DNA of 64,000 nucleotides from assembly GCA_001749745.1 (NCBI GenBank), contig JWTM01000541.1:60465-124464 (forward strand). The letters are read 5' to 3'. The notes under the pieces are model-generated. The model was not told where the DNA came from. It saw only the letters and a program-made list of their open reading frames with translations, and made no database searches. The stretch comes from Candidatus Marispirochaeta associata (GTDB lineage: Bacteria > Spirochaetota > Spirochaetia > JC444 > Marispirochaetaceae). Shown piece by piece: positions 7,972 through 16,461 of the stretch. Position numbers and translations under genes: made by a program. How positions within the stretch are numbered: the first letter of the stretch is position 1; each line of letters begins with the position of its first letter.

Positions 7972-8773
7972 TCCGACCGATTTGAATTGCGATATTCTTT
8001 CGCTATCCGTCCGGGACTCTGTTACAACCGCCGTACTCGAAGCTGGGCAGAGGATCATGGATATCTATTCAACCGATTTTGAGGTTGAGACAAAGGTTGA
8101 TTCCTCGCCGCTGACCGCGGCGGATCTGGCCTCGAACGCGGTGCTTACGGCGGCTCTGCAACCGTATTACCCGGTTCTGTCCGAGGAGTCGGCGTCGGTT
8201 CCGTATAACAGAAGAAAAGGGTGGAGCCGGTTCTGGCTCATCGATCCCCTGGACGGTACCAAGGAGTTCGTCAAGCGTAACGGCGAGTTCACCGTCAACG
8301 TCGCGCTGATCGAGGATGGCGTACCCGTAGCCGGCTGGGTATATGCCCCGGTGCCGGATCTGCTCTATTGGGGCATTTCGGGGCAGGGCGCCTGGACGGT
8401 GTCGGAGGCGTCGAAAGGTGGTGAATCAACATCCCTGCCTCATTCCAGGAGATCGGATTCGATCCGGATCGTCGCCTCCCGCAGCCATATGAACGAAGAG
8501 ACTAAAGCCTACATAGCAGGAGTAGAAGAAGAGGCAGGTTCGGTCGAGCTGATAATGGCCGGCAGCTCCCTCAAACTCTGTATGGTTGCCGAGGGGAAGG
8601 CGGATATCTATCCCCGCTTCGGTCCCACCATGGAGTGGGATACCGCCGCGGCCGACGCGGTCTGCCGGGCGGCGGGAGCGCAGGTGACTCGGACCGGAGA
8701 TACACGCCCGCTTGAGTACAATAAGGAAGACCTCTACAATCCCTACTTCATAGTTAAAGGAAAAAATGTTTGA
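7964..8773 (+). CDS. cysQ: 3'(2'),5'-bisphosphate nucleotidase
   Basis: A 269-residue inositol-monophosphatase-fold enzyme. Metal-site residues are visible in LSEES, WLIDPLDGTKEFVKRNGEFT and the late MEWDTAAADAV, which is the CysQ form of the motif. The family hydrolyses 3'-phosphoadenosine-5'-phosphate, the product left after sulfotransferases use PAPS, to AMP, relieving inhibition. The ATG overlaps the ABC transporter stop by eight bases and its own stop overlaps the TTG start of cysD, showing tight translational coupling with the sulfate-activation genes. Confidence 0.9.
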   Translation: MFNPTDLNCDILSLSVRDSVTTAVLEAGQRIMDIYSTDFEVETKVDSSPLTAADLASNAVLTAALQPYYPVLSEESASVPYNRRKGWSRFWLIDPLDGTKEFVKRNGEFTVNVALIEDGVPVAGWVYAPVPDLLYWGISGQGAWTVSEASKGGESTSLPHSRRSDSIRIVASRSHMNEETKAYIAGVEEEAGSVELIMAGSSLKLCMVAEGKADIYPRFGPTMEWDTAAADAVCRAAGAQVTRTGDTRPLEYNKEDLYNPYFIVKGKNV

Positions 8774-9675
8774 GCAGCTATAGATTGACGCACCTGGAAC
8801 AGCTTGAATCGGAGGGGATTTACATAATCCGCGAGGCCGCCGCTCAATGCGAGAATCCGGTAATGCTCTTTTCCGGCGGCAAGGACTCCATATGCATGGC
8901 CTGGCTGGCGAAAAAGGCCTTTGCCCCGGGCAAGGTTCCCTTTCCGCTGATGCACATCGACACCGGGCACAATTTCGACGAAACAATCGAGTTTCGCGAC
9001 CGTTTCTGTAGCGAAATCGGCGCCAAGTTGATTGTCCGAACCGTTCAGGCCTCTATTGACGCCGGCCGGGTACAGGAGGAGACGGGACCCTACGCCAGCC
9101 GCAACGGTCTGCAGACGGTTACCCTGCTGGACGCGGTAAAGGAGTTCAAGTTCGATGCCGCCATGGGCGGCGCCCGGCGGGACGAGGAGAAGGCCCGGGC
9201 CAAGGAGCGCTTTTTCAGCTTCCGTAACGCCTTCGGCCAGTGGGATCCGAAGAATCAGCGTCCGGAACTCTGGAACATCTTCAACGCCCAGAAGAAGCCG
9301 GGCGAGCATTTCCGGGTATTCCCCATCTCCAACTGGACCGAGCTCGATGTCTGGCAGTACATCAAGAAAGAACAGGTACCGCTGCCGTCGCTCTACTTCA
9401 GCCATAAGCGGGAGGTCTTCTCCCGCGACGGGGTGATCCTGGCTGAATGCCCCTATATCGAACATATCGACGGCGAGGCGCCTGAACTGCGCACGGTTCG
9501 CTTTAGAACCATCGGCGACATGACCTGTACCGGCGCGGTGGAATCCCCGGCGGGGAGCATCGACGATATAATCGCCGAGATCGCCGCCACCCGCACCACC
9601 GAGCGAGGCGGTCGGGCGGACGACAAGCGCAGCGAAGCGGCCATGGAAGACCGGAAAAAGGCGGGCTACTTCTGA
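8770..9675 (+). CDS. cysD: Sulfate adenylyltransferase small subunit
   Basis: A 301-residue ATP sulfurylase catalytic subunit of the PAPS-reductase/adenylyltransferase fold. The PP-motif is MLFSGGKDSICMAWLA; other family marks are LMHIDTGHNFDETIEFRD, GGARRDEEKARAKER and ISNWTELDVWQYI. The start is the TTG at 8770 overlapping the cysQ stop, giving SSYRLTHLEQLESE, the normal CysD beginning. It joins sulfate to ATP to give APS, driven by the GTPase CysN encoded next. No sulfite reductase or PAPS reductase gene is nearby, which points to sulfation rather than cysteine synthesis. Confidence 0.95.
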   Translation: MSSYRLTHLEQLESEGIYIIREAAAQCENPVMLFSGGKDSICMAWLAKKAFAPGKVPFPLMHIDTGHNFDETIEFRDRFCSEIGAKLIVRTVQASIDAGRVQEETGPYASRNGLQTVTLLDAVKEFKFDAAMGGARRDEEKARAKERFFSFRNAFGQWDPKNQRPELWNIFNAQKKPGEHFRVFPISNWTELDVWQYIKKEQVPLPSLYFSHKREVFSRDGVILAECPYIEHIDGEAPELRTVRFRTIGDMTCTGAVESPAGSIDDIIAEIAATRTTERGGRADDKRSEAAMEDRKKAGYF

Positions 9676-11531
9676 TGCAGGAACGGGAGCTTCTTCGATT
9701 TACTACCGCCGGCAGCGTCGACGACGGCAAGAGTACCCTGATCGGACGGCTGCTCTACGACAGCAAGCAGATTTTTCAGGATCAAATGGAGGCCCTGGAA
9801 CGAACTACGAAGCTTCGAGGGGAGGAACGGGTCAACCTTGCCCTTCTGACCGACGGCCTGCGTGCCGAGCGGGAGCAGGGTATTACCATCGACGTCGCCT
9901 ACCGCTATTTCTCGACTCCGAAGCGTAAGTTCATCATCGCCGATACGCCGGGTCACGAACAGTACACCCGCAATATGGTCACCGGCGCCTCCACCGCTAA
10001 CCTGGCGATCATCCTGATCGACGCTAGAAACGGGGTTCTGACGCAGTCGAAGCGCCATGGGATCATCGCCTCCCTCCTCGGCATTCCCCATGTGGTGGTG
10101 GCGGTCAACAAGATGGATCTTATCGAATGGTCCGAGGAGCGATTCAACGAGATCGTCGCCGAGTACACCGAGTTCAGCCGTAAGCTGAACATCCACGATA
10201 TTCAGTTCATGCCGGTAAGCGCCCTATTGGGAGACAACATCGTCGAGCCGAGCAGAAACATGGACTGGTACGACGGGCCGACGGTGCTGCATCATCTGGA
10301 GAACGTCGTTATAACTGCGGATCGCAATCTGCAGGACTTCCGCTTCCCGGTGCAGTATGTGGTCCGGCCCCACCAGGACTTTCGCGGATTCGCCGGCAGG
10401 ATCGCCTCCGGGACAATCAGTCCGGGGGAAGAGATCGTCGCGCTCCCGTCGGGGATGCGGTCCAAGGTGAAGGAGGTCCGTCTTAACGGCGATATCAGCC
10501 AAGAGGCCTTCGCCGGCCAGTCGGTGGTGGTAACGCTGGAGGACGAGATCGACGTCAGCCGGGGGGAGATGCTGGTACGGACCCATAATGTTCCCAATAT
10601 GGGAACCGAGTTCGAGGCGACCCTCTGTTGGATGGATTCGACGGCGGATCTGGATCTGACCAGACATTATACGATTCAGATGGGGCCGCGGGTCAGCCAC
10701 GCCTATGTACGCACCCTCGCCTACAAGCTCGACGTCAACACCCTGCACCGCGGGGAGGCCGGCACGCTGACTCTGAACGAGATCGGACGGATCAGCGTCG
10801 AGACGGCCCAGCCATTCTTCTTCGACCCTTATGAACGCAACCGGGAGACCGGGAGCTTCATTCTGATAGATCCGGGCAGCAACCTCACCGTGGCCGCCGG
10901 GATGATCAGATTTGATTCAGGCAAGCTGGAGAAGAGGGAAGCAACCCCGGTCTCCTCCAATGTGGTATGGGAGGAGCTTGCGGTCACACGAGAGATGCGG
11001 GAGGACCGGCAGGGCTACCGGGCCCGCTGCCTCTGGCTGACCGGCCTTTCCGGAAGCGGCAAGAGCACCATCGCCAAAGAGCTCGAGAAACGCCTCTTTG
11101 AGGAGGGCAAGAATGTCTACCTTCTGGACGGCGACAACGTGCGCCACGGCCTGAACGGGGACTTGGGATTCAGCCCCAGAGACAGAGACGAGAATATCCG
11201 CCGGGTCGGACACGTCGCCCGGCTCATGTACGACGCCGGTTTCATCGTCATCTGCGCCTTTATCAGTCCGGTACGGGAAGTGAGGGACGCTGTACGGCAG
11301 CTCTTTCCCGACGGTGCGTTTACGGAGGTGTACGTAAAGTGCGATATAAAAGAGTGCATACAGCGCGACCCCAAGGGGCTCTACGCGAAAGCCTTGAGCG
11401 GGGAGATCAAGGAGTTTACCGGGATCAGCGCACCTTATGAGGAGCCGGAAAACGCCGAACTTATCATTGCGAATCAGGATCGACCGGTAGAAGAATCCGT
11501 TGCGGAGATCACCGGATTTGTTAACCAATAA
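9675..11531 (+). CDS. cysNC: Sulfate adenylyltransferase GTPase subunit fused to APS kinase
   Basis: A 618-residue fusion. Residues 1-~430 are a translation-factor-type GTPase (CysN): G1 GSVDDGKSTLIGRL, G3 DTPGHEQYTRNMVTGAST, G4 NKMD. Residues ~450-618 are APS kinase (CysC): WLTGLSGSGKSTIAKEL, DGDNVRHGLNGDLGFS, RDPKGLYAKAL. With CysD it makes APS, and the kinase domain converts APS to PAPS, the donor for the three sulfotransferases of this window. Same architecture as NodQ. The ATG overlaps the cysD stop (TGATG). Base composition is GC-rich like the flanking backbone. Confidence 0.95.
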   Translation: MQERELLRFTTAGSVDDGKSTLIGRLLYDSKQIFQDQMEALERTTKLRGEERVNLALLTDGLRAEREQGITIDVAYRYFSTPKRKFIIADTPGHEQYTRNMVTGASTANLAIILIDARNGVLTQSKRHGIIASLLGIPHVVVAVNKMDLIEWSEERFNEIVAEYTEFSRKLNIHDIQFMPVSALLGDNIVEPSRNMDWYDGPTVLHHLENVVITADRNLQDFRFPVQYVVRPHQDFRGFAGRIASGTISPGEEIVALPSGMRSKVKEVRLNGDISQEAFAGQSVVVTLEDEIDVSRGEMLVRTHNVPNMGTEFEATLCWMDSTADLDLTRHYTIQMGPRVSHAYVRTLAYKLDVNTLHRGEAGTLTLNEIGRISVETAQPFFFDPYERNRETGSFILIDPGSNLTVAAGMIRFDSGKLEKREATPVSSNVVWEELAVTREMREDRQGYRARCLWLTGLSGSGKSTIAKELEKRLFEEGKNVYLLDGDNVRHGLNGDLGFSPRDRDENIRRVGHVARLMYDAGFIVICAFISPVREVRDAVRQLFPDGAFTEVYVKCDIKECIQRDPKGLYAKALSGEIKEFTGISAPYEEPENAELIIANQDRPVEESVAEITGFVNQ

Positions 11532-11548
11532 AAGTAAAAAGGATACCG

Positions 11549-12508
11549 ATGAGCGAAAAAACGAGTATTTCAGTCGTCGTTCCCATGTACAACGAGGAAG
11601 GAAACATCGCCAAGCTGCATGAAGAGATCGTCGATGTATGCGAGGCGAACAGTTACGAGTATGAAATCATCTTCATCGACGACGGTTCGACAGATCGCAC
11701 TCCGGAAATATGCAAAGGACTTTCGCCTCTGACCTATATTCGCCTCCGCAGAAACTTTGGGCAGACTGCGGCCATGGACGCCGGCATCAAGCAGGCAGGG
11801 AAAGAATATATAGTCACTATGGACGGGGATCGGCAGAATGATCCAGCTGACATTCCGCTGCTTATAGAAGAATTAGAAAAAACTGGTCGAGATGTGATTT
11901 CCGGCTGGCGGCGTAAGCGCAAGGACAATTTTTTTAAGCGTTTCATTTCCCGAGGTGCACACCTCTTAAGGAGAATGATGATTCATGACGGTATACATGA
12001 TTCCGGCTGTTCTTTGAAGGTTTATCGCTGCGAGTGTTTCGATAATGTAAGCCTCTACGGAGAGATGCATCGTTTTATACCTGCTGTGTTGAAAATAAAG
12101 GGTTTTACAATCGGAGAGCTTGAGGTTAATCATCGGCCACGAGTTGCAGGTAAAACTAAATATGATTGGCGTCGTTCTATAAAAGGTTTTCTTGATATGC
12201 TTTCGGTTTGGTTTTGGAATAAATATGCAGTAAGGCCCCTTCATCTATTAGGAACACTTGGTATAGCATGTATAATATTTGGAATTGTTGTTTCATTTAC
12301 TGGAATAGGCTTCTACATAGCGGGGATACTGACATTTAGGAATATTCTTCCTATTTTGGCAATATTTTTATTTCTTTCAGGAATTCAGTTATTTGTATTT
12401 GGTCTGATGGCGGATATGCTGGCGAAGAGTTATTTTTCGGTGACATCTGATCAGCCATACTCTGTATCGGCTGTTGTAATTGATGGCATAAAACTAGGCA
12501 AAGATTAA
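11549..12508 (+). CDS. Polyprenyl-phosphate glycosyltransferase, GT2 (ArnC/GtrB-like)
   Basis: A 319-residue GT2 with an N-terminal GT-A domain (SVVVPMYNEEGNI, FIDDGSTDRT, TMDGDRQNDPADI) and two C-terminal membrane helices (IACIIFGIVVSFTGIGF and ILPILAIFLFLSGIQLF). This layout is that of enzymes that load a sugar from a nucleotide donor onto undecaprenyl phosphate. It is the last gene of the sulfation operon, 17 bases after cysNC. Base composition changes inside the gene: GC-rich up to about 11.9 kb, then clearly AT-rich to the end, so the 3' part appears to be of different origin. Sugar not predictable. Confidence 0.85.
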   Translation: MSEKTSISVVVPMYNEEGNIAKLHEEIVDVCEANSYEYEIIFIDDGSTDRTPEICKGLSPLTYIRLRRNFGQTAAMDAGIKQAGKEYIVTMDGDRQNDPADIPLLIEELEKTGRDVISGWRRKRKDNFFKRFISRGAHLLRRMMIHDGIHDSGCSLKVYRCECFDNVSLYGEMHRFIPAVLKIKGFTIGELEVNHRPRVAGKTKYDWRRSIKGFLDMLSVWFWNKYAVRPLHLLGTLGIACIIFGIVVSFTGIGFYIAGILTFRNILPILAIFLFLSGIQLFVFGLMADMLAKSYFSVTSDQPYSVSAVVIDGIKLGKD

Positions 12509-12714
12509 TCGAAAGTCCTACTCTCAACCCCCAAGTATAAATTTTGCTGTTTTGTGAAGCTATTATAAACGGATATTAATACTTTAAATTTCTGCTCGAC
12601 TATTAAGGGACCTTCTGTTTTTCTCTTCTTGCCATTTTATACGGAGGATTTAGTCAGAGGTTTGTATAAAGAAATGATCATTTATTTAGGCAATAGATTG
12701 TAAAGGAGTTTATT

Positions 12715-13596
12715 TTGAAAGGTATAATTCTTGCCGGTGGAAGTGGTACACGTTTATACCCGGCAACAAAAAGTACATCCAAGCAATTGTTACCTGTTTA
12801 TGATAAACCGATGATTTACTATCCGCTTTCTACCCTGATGTTGGCTGGAATTCGCGAGGTTTTAATCATTTCAACCCCCAACGATACACCAAATATGGAG
12901 AGGTTGCTGGGAGATGGAAATGAATTAGGAATAACAATATCATACGCAATTCAGCCAGAGCCAAAAGGGCTTGCCCAGGCGTTTATTATCGGATCAAACT
13001 TTATTGGAAGTGATTCTGTTTGTCTTATCTTGGGCGATAATATATTCTACGGCACCGGGTTTAAACCAATGCTGAATGAAGCCGCATCGTTCAAGGATGG
13101 CGCGATCATTTTTGGATATCGAGTGCATGATCCCCACAGATTTGGTGTTGTTGAGTTTGATGAAGCAAAAAATGTCCTATCGTTGGAAGAAAAACCTGTT
13201 AAACCAAAATCAAACTGGGCTGTTGTGGGACTCTACTTCTATGATAATTCTGTAGTGGAAAAGACAAACACATTAAGTCCCTCAGCAAGAGGAGAACTTG
13301 AGATAACGGATATAAACAAAATGTATCTTGCAGACGGTTCACTGAAGATAAAGCTCATGGGTCGTGGATTTGCCTGGTTGGATACAGGTACACCGGAGAG
13401 CCTTCTCGAGGCGGGAATGTATGTAAAAACTATCCAGGAAAGGCAAGGATTCATGATTAGCTCAATAGAAGAAATTGCTTTTAGAATGGGCTTCATTAAT
13501 TTGGAGAATCTTCGCCGTTTAGGGTATAACCTTAGAAAATCTCGCTACGGCAAATACTTGCTTGAGATATGTGAAGAGATTGAAAGGCAATTGTAG
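12715..13596 (+). CDS. rfbA: Glucose-1-phosphate thymidylyltransferase
   Basis: A 293-residue RmlA: KGIILAGGSGTRLYPATKS, KQLLPVYDKPMIYYPLSTLM, CLILGDNIFYG and GRGFAWLDTGTPESLLEA are all standard. It makes dTDP-glucose from glucose-1-phosphate and dTTP. The start is the TTG at 12715 preceded by AAAGGAG. A 206-base AT-rich gap separates it from the previous gene; I see no clear promoter or hairpin there, though this is the natural place for one. It overlaps rfbB by one base. No rfbC or rfbD follows, so the product is not dTDP-rhamnose. Confidence 0.95.
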   Translation: MKGIILAGGSGTRLYPATKSTSKQLLPVYDKPMIYYPLSTLMLAGIREVLIISTPNDTPNMERLLGDGNELGITISYAIQPEPKGLAQAFIIGSNFIGSDSVCLILGDNIFYGTGFKPMLNEAASFKDGAIIFGYRVHDPHRFGVVEFDEAKNVLSLEEKPVKPKSNWAVVGLYFYDNSVVEKTNTLSPSARGELEITDINKMYLADGSLKIKLMGRGFAWLDTGTPESLLEAGMYVKTIQERQGFMISSIEEIAFRMGFINLENLRRLGYNLRKSRYGKYLLEICEEIERQL

Positions 13597-14675
13597 TGAT
13601 CGGAAGAAAATTTAAATCAATTCTAGTAACTGGTGGTTGTGGATTCATAGGTTCGAACTTAATTCGGTATTTACTGGAAACAAAATATTTCGATGGAGAT
13701 ATTGTGAATCTTGATGCCCTAACCTATGCAGGTAATCCTGAAAACTTGAGTGATGTAGATTTGAAATATAGCGGTTCGAAGTATAGATTTGTTCATGGTG
13801 ATATAACTGATTCGGAATTGATAAGCAGTGTGATGGAGAAGCACGATATTGACTTGATCATTCATTTAGCTGCTGAAAGTCACGTAGATAGATCGATACA
13901 CGGGCCTGCGGATTTTATTAGGACAAATATCTTTGGAACATTTGTATTACTTGAAGCTGCTAGGAAATATTGGAAGAATAGAACTGATGTTCTTTTTCAT
14001 CATGTCTCTACAGATGAAGTGTATGGTTCGCTGAACGAGAGTGGACTATTCACAGAAACGTCTCCTTATAATCCACGTAGCCCATATAGCGCGACTAAAG
14101 CAGGAAGTGATCATTTAGTTTCAGCATATTTCCATACTTATCAATTACCGATAACTATTTCAAATTGTTCGAATAACTACGGGCCGTATCAATTTCCGGA
14201 AAAGCTTATTCCGTTGATGATCTTGAATATGATAAACAGCAAACCATTACCTGTCTATGGCGACGGTTTGAATATCAGGGATTGGGTTCATGTCGACGAC
14301 CATAATGAAGGAATCTGGCGCATTGTTACAAATGGTACGATTGGCTCTACATATAATCTTGGCGGAGGTAATGAGCGTACCAATATTGATTTAGTAAAAA
14401 TATTATGCACTGAATACTCCCAAATAAATCGCCAGGAAAAAGAAGAATTGCTCAGTTTGATTAGATTCATAGAAGATAGACCGGGCCATGACAGGCGATA
14501 TGCTATCGATAGCACAAAACTAAAAAGCGAATTAGGCTGGAAACATTCTATCGATTTCCAAGAAGGTATTCGCAACACGATTAATTGGTATTTAAGCCAT
14601 TTAGACTGGGTTGAACAAGTAAAAAGCGGAGAATACCAGAACTGGATTGAAAAAAATTACTCAGGCAGAATGTAG
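13596..14675 (+). CDS. rfbB: dTDP-glucose 4,6-dehydratase
   Basis: A 359-residue extended short-chain dehydrogenase. NAD-binding VTGGCGFIGSNLIRYLL, catalytic STDEVYGSL and YSATKAGSDHL are intact, as is NYGPYQFPEKLIPLMILN. It converts dTDP-glucose to dTDP-4-keto-6-deoxyglucose. Start is a GTG whose first base is the last base of the rfbA stop. The next genes are a 2,3-dehydratase, a ketoreductase and an aminotransferase, which would draw this intermediate toward a 2-deoxy amino sugar. Confidence 0.95.
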   Translation: MIGRKFKSILVTGGCGFIGSNLIRYLLETKYFDGDIVNLDALTYAGNPENLSDVDLKYSGSKYRFVHGDITDSELISSVMEKHDIDLIIHLAAESHVDRSIHGPADFIRTNIFGTFVLLEAARKYWKNRTDVLFHHVSTDEVYGSLNESGLFTETSPYNPRSPYSATKAGSDHLVSAYFHTYQLPITISNCSNNYGPYQFPEKLIPLMILNMINSKPLPVYGDGLNIRDWVHVDDHNEGIWRIVTNGTIGSTYNLGGGNERTNIDLVKILCTEYSQINRQEKEELLSLIRFIEDRPGHDRRYAIDSTKLKSELGWKHSIDFQEGIRNTINWYLSHLDWVEQVKSGEYQNWIEKNYSGRM

Positions 14676-14678
14676 AAG

Positions 14679-15488
14679 GTGCATGTGGTGGATGACGGAA
14701 TAAATGCTTCTATAATCGAAATACAGTATAAACAAGAACTATCAAACTTTATGCACCACTTGAAGCAAACAGTTGTGTCTTCAGTATATCCACACAAAAC
14801 AGAAATGCTTTTTGAGAGTTTAAGAGACTGGTCATTGTTTTATTCGATGGACGAAGTCAAACAATGGTTTCTGGATAAACGTAAAAACTGTAAAATGAGA
14901 GTTATAGATATACCGTTAAAGGAAGTTGCACATTGGGTGATAGATAATACAACTGGAAATATTTTCCATGATACTAAAGATTTCTTTATTATACACGGAA
15001 TACAGGTTAATACGGATAATCGGGAAGTAGGTAAGGGGGGATGGGAACAGCCTATACTCGAACAAGTTGGCTATGATGGCGGTATATTAGGATTAATCAG
15101 GAAGAGGTTTAGGGGTGTTCCTCACTATTTATGTGAAGCAAAAAGTGAACCTGGTAATTATGGTAAAGTACAATTAAGTCCAACTCTTCAAGCCACATTT
15201 GCAAACCTGCGCCAATCTCATAAGGGTAAAAAGCCAAACTATGCAAGGTTTTTTGAAAATAACAAGGATTCTAAAATCAAAGTATTGTTTGATTCTTGGT
15301 TAGCTGAGGACGGCGGGCGTTTGTACTTGAAAAGAAACCGTGGAATATTAATTGAAATTGATGAAAATATAGATATCAGCCTGGAAAGTGATGATTTTAT
15401 TTGGCTTAGTTTACATCAAATCAAGGAATTACTGATTGAAGATGCTTGGATTAATCCTCATTTGAGGGGAATATTAGCACATGTGTAA
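14679..15488 (+). CDS. NDP-hexose 2,3-dehydratase, single-module form
   Basis: About 269 residues. The segment REVGKGGWEQPILEQ, GGILGLIRKRFRGVPHYL, CEAKSEPGNYGKVQLSPT and LQATFANLRQSHKGKKPNY is the diagnostic core of the family that includes TylX3 and EvaA, which removes water across C2-C3 of dTDP-4-keto-6-deoxyhexose. Known antibiotic-pathway members are roughly twice this length and carry two copies of the domain; only one copy is present here. The start is uncertain: GTG at 14679, three bases after the rfbB stop, or a following GTG. Flanking rfbB and the ketoreductase support the pathway assignment. Confidence 0.82.
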   Translation: MHVVDDGINASIIEIQYKQELSNFMHHLKQTVVSSVYPHKTEMLFESLRDWSLFYSMDEVKQWFLDKRKNCKMRVIDIPLKEVAHWVIDNTTGNIFHDTKDFFIIHGIQVNTDNREVGKGGWEQPILEQVGYDGGILGLIRKRFRGVPHYLCEAKSEPGNYGKVQLSPTLQATFANLRQSHKGKKPNYARFFENNKDSKIKVLFDSWLAEDGGRLYLKRNRGILIEIDENIDISLESDDFIWLSLHQIKELLIEDAWINPHLRGILAHV

Positions 15489-16461
15489 ACAGATTCGAAT
15501 AGGAATTATAGGATGTGCAAATATTGCCAAAAAATATCTAATTCCAGCGTTTCAAGCGCTTTCAGATAGCTTCTTTGTGGTTGGCGTTGCCAGCAGGAGT
15601 GTCAGCAGGGCAAATGAATTCAAGAAATTATTCAATGTAGCTGTGTTCGACTCATATGACGAATTGATTGCACATAGAGAGATCGATGCTGTATACATCC
15701 CATTACCAAACGGATTACATTATCAGTATGTAAAAGAGGCTATAAAGAATGGAAAACATGTTTTAGTCGAAAAATCCATAGCATGTACTTCGTTGGAAGT
15801 TATCACTCTTAACAGGATGGCACAAGAAAACAATTTAGTGCTACTTGAAAACTTCCAATTCAGGTTTCATCGACAATTAAAAGAAATACAGCAAATTATA
15901 AGTGGTGGCAAAATTGGCGATATCAGAACCATTCGCAGCTCCTTTGGTTTTCCACCTTTTGAGGATAAAAGTAATATTCGTTACCAGAAAAAATTAGGGG
16001 GTGGTGCCTTGCTAGATGCAGGCGCATATCCTATAAAGATCTCTACTGTACTAATGGGAAGTAAGGTTGACATCTCTTCTGCCAAGCTATTCATCGACGA
16101 GGACTTGGATATCGATTTGTGGGGAGCCGCTACTATAGAAAGTATAGAATCTGTGGTGTGCTCTCAAATTGCCTTTGGTTTTGATAATTATTATCAGTGC
16201 AGTTTAGAGGTGTGGGGGGCAACCGGTAAAATATCTGCTCCTCGTGTTTTTACTGCGCCGCCCGGATTCACAGCTAAAATCCTTATAGAAAAACAAGGTG
16301 CAATACGAACCATTGAAGTTCCTCCAGATAACCATTTTATAAATATGCTCGAACACTTTCATTCTCTTATCACAACAGAAAAATCAAAGACAGCAGAATA
16401 TGAGCAAAATGTACTGCAATCGAAATTAATAGAACAAGTAAAGGAAAAAGCGTTTGGATAG
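15481..16461 (+). CDS. Gfo/Idh/MocA oxidoreductase, probable NDP-sugar 3-ketoreductase
   Basis: A 326-residue NAD(P)-dependent oxidoreductase: Rossmann motif IRIGIIGCANIAKKYLIPA, then AVYIPLPNGLHYQYV and HVLVEKSIACTS (the usual EKP is EKS), and a C-terminal GGGALLDAGAYPI. Members such as KijD10 reduce the C3 keto group formed by NDP-hexose 2,3-dehydratases. The gene overlaps that dehydratase by eight bases and the aminotransferase by eight, so the three are coupled. With both enzymes the predicted product is a dTDP-4-keto-2,6-dideoxyhexose. Confidence 0.8.
   Translation: MCKQIRIGIIGCANIAKKYLIPAFQALSDSFFVVGVASRSVSRANEFKKLFNVAVFDSYDELIAHREIDAVYIPLPNGLHYQYVKEAIKNGKHVLVEKSIACTSLEVITLNRMAQENNLVLLENFQFRFHRQLKEIQQIISGGKIGDIRTIRSSFGFPPFEDKSNIRYQKKLGGGALLDAGAYPIKISTVLMGSKVDISSAKLFIDEDLDIDLWGAATIESIESVVCSQIAFGFDNYYQCSLEVWGATGKISAPRVFTAPPGFTAKILIEKQGAIRTIEVPPDNHFINMLEHFHSLITTEKSKTAEYEQNVLQSKLIEQVKEKAFG

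Noticed and set aside
8770..11531. Sulfate assimilation for cysteine
   Set aside because: No APS/PAPS or sulfite reductase gene is present and the genes are embedded with sulfotransferases and an exporter.
12715..14675. dTDP-L-rhamnose operon
   Set aside because: RfbA and RfbB are present but no RfbC or RfbD; the next genes are a 2,3-dehydratase, a reductase and an aminotransferase.
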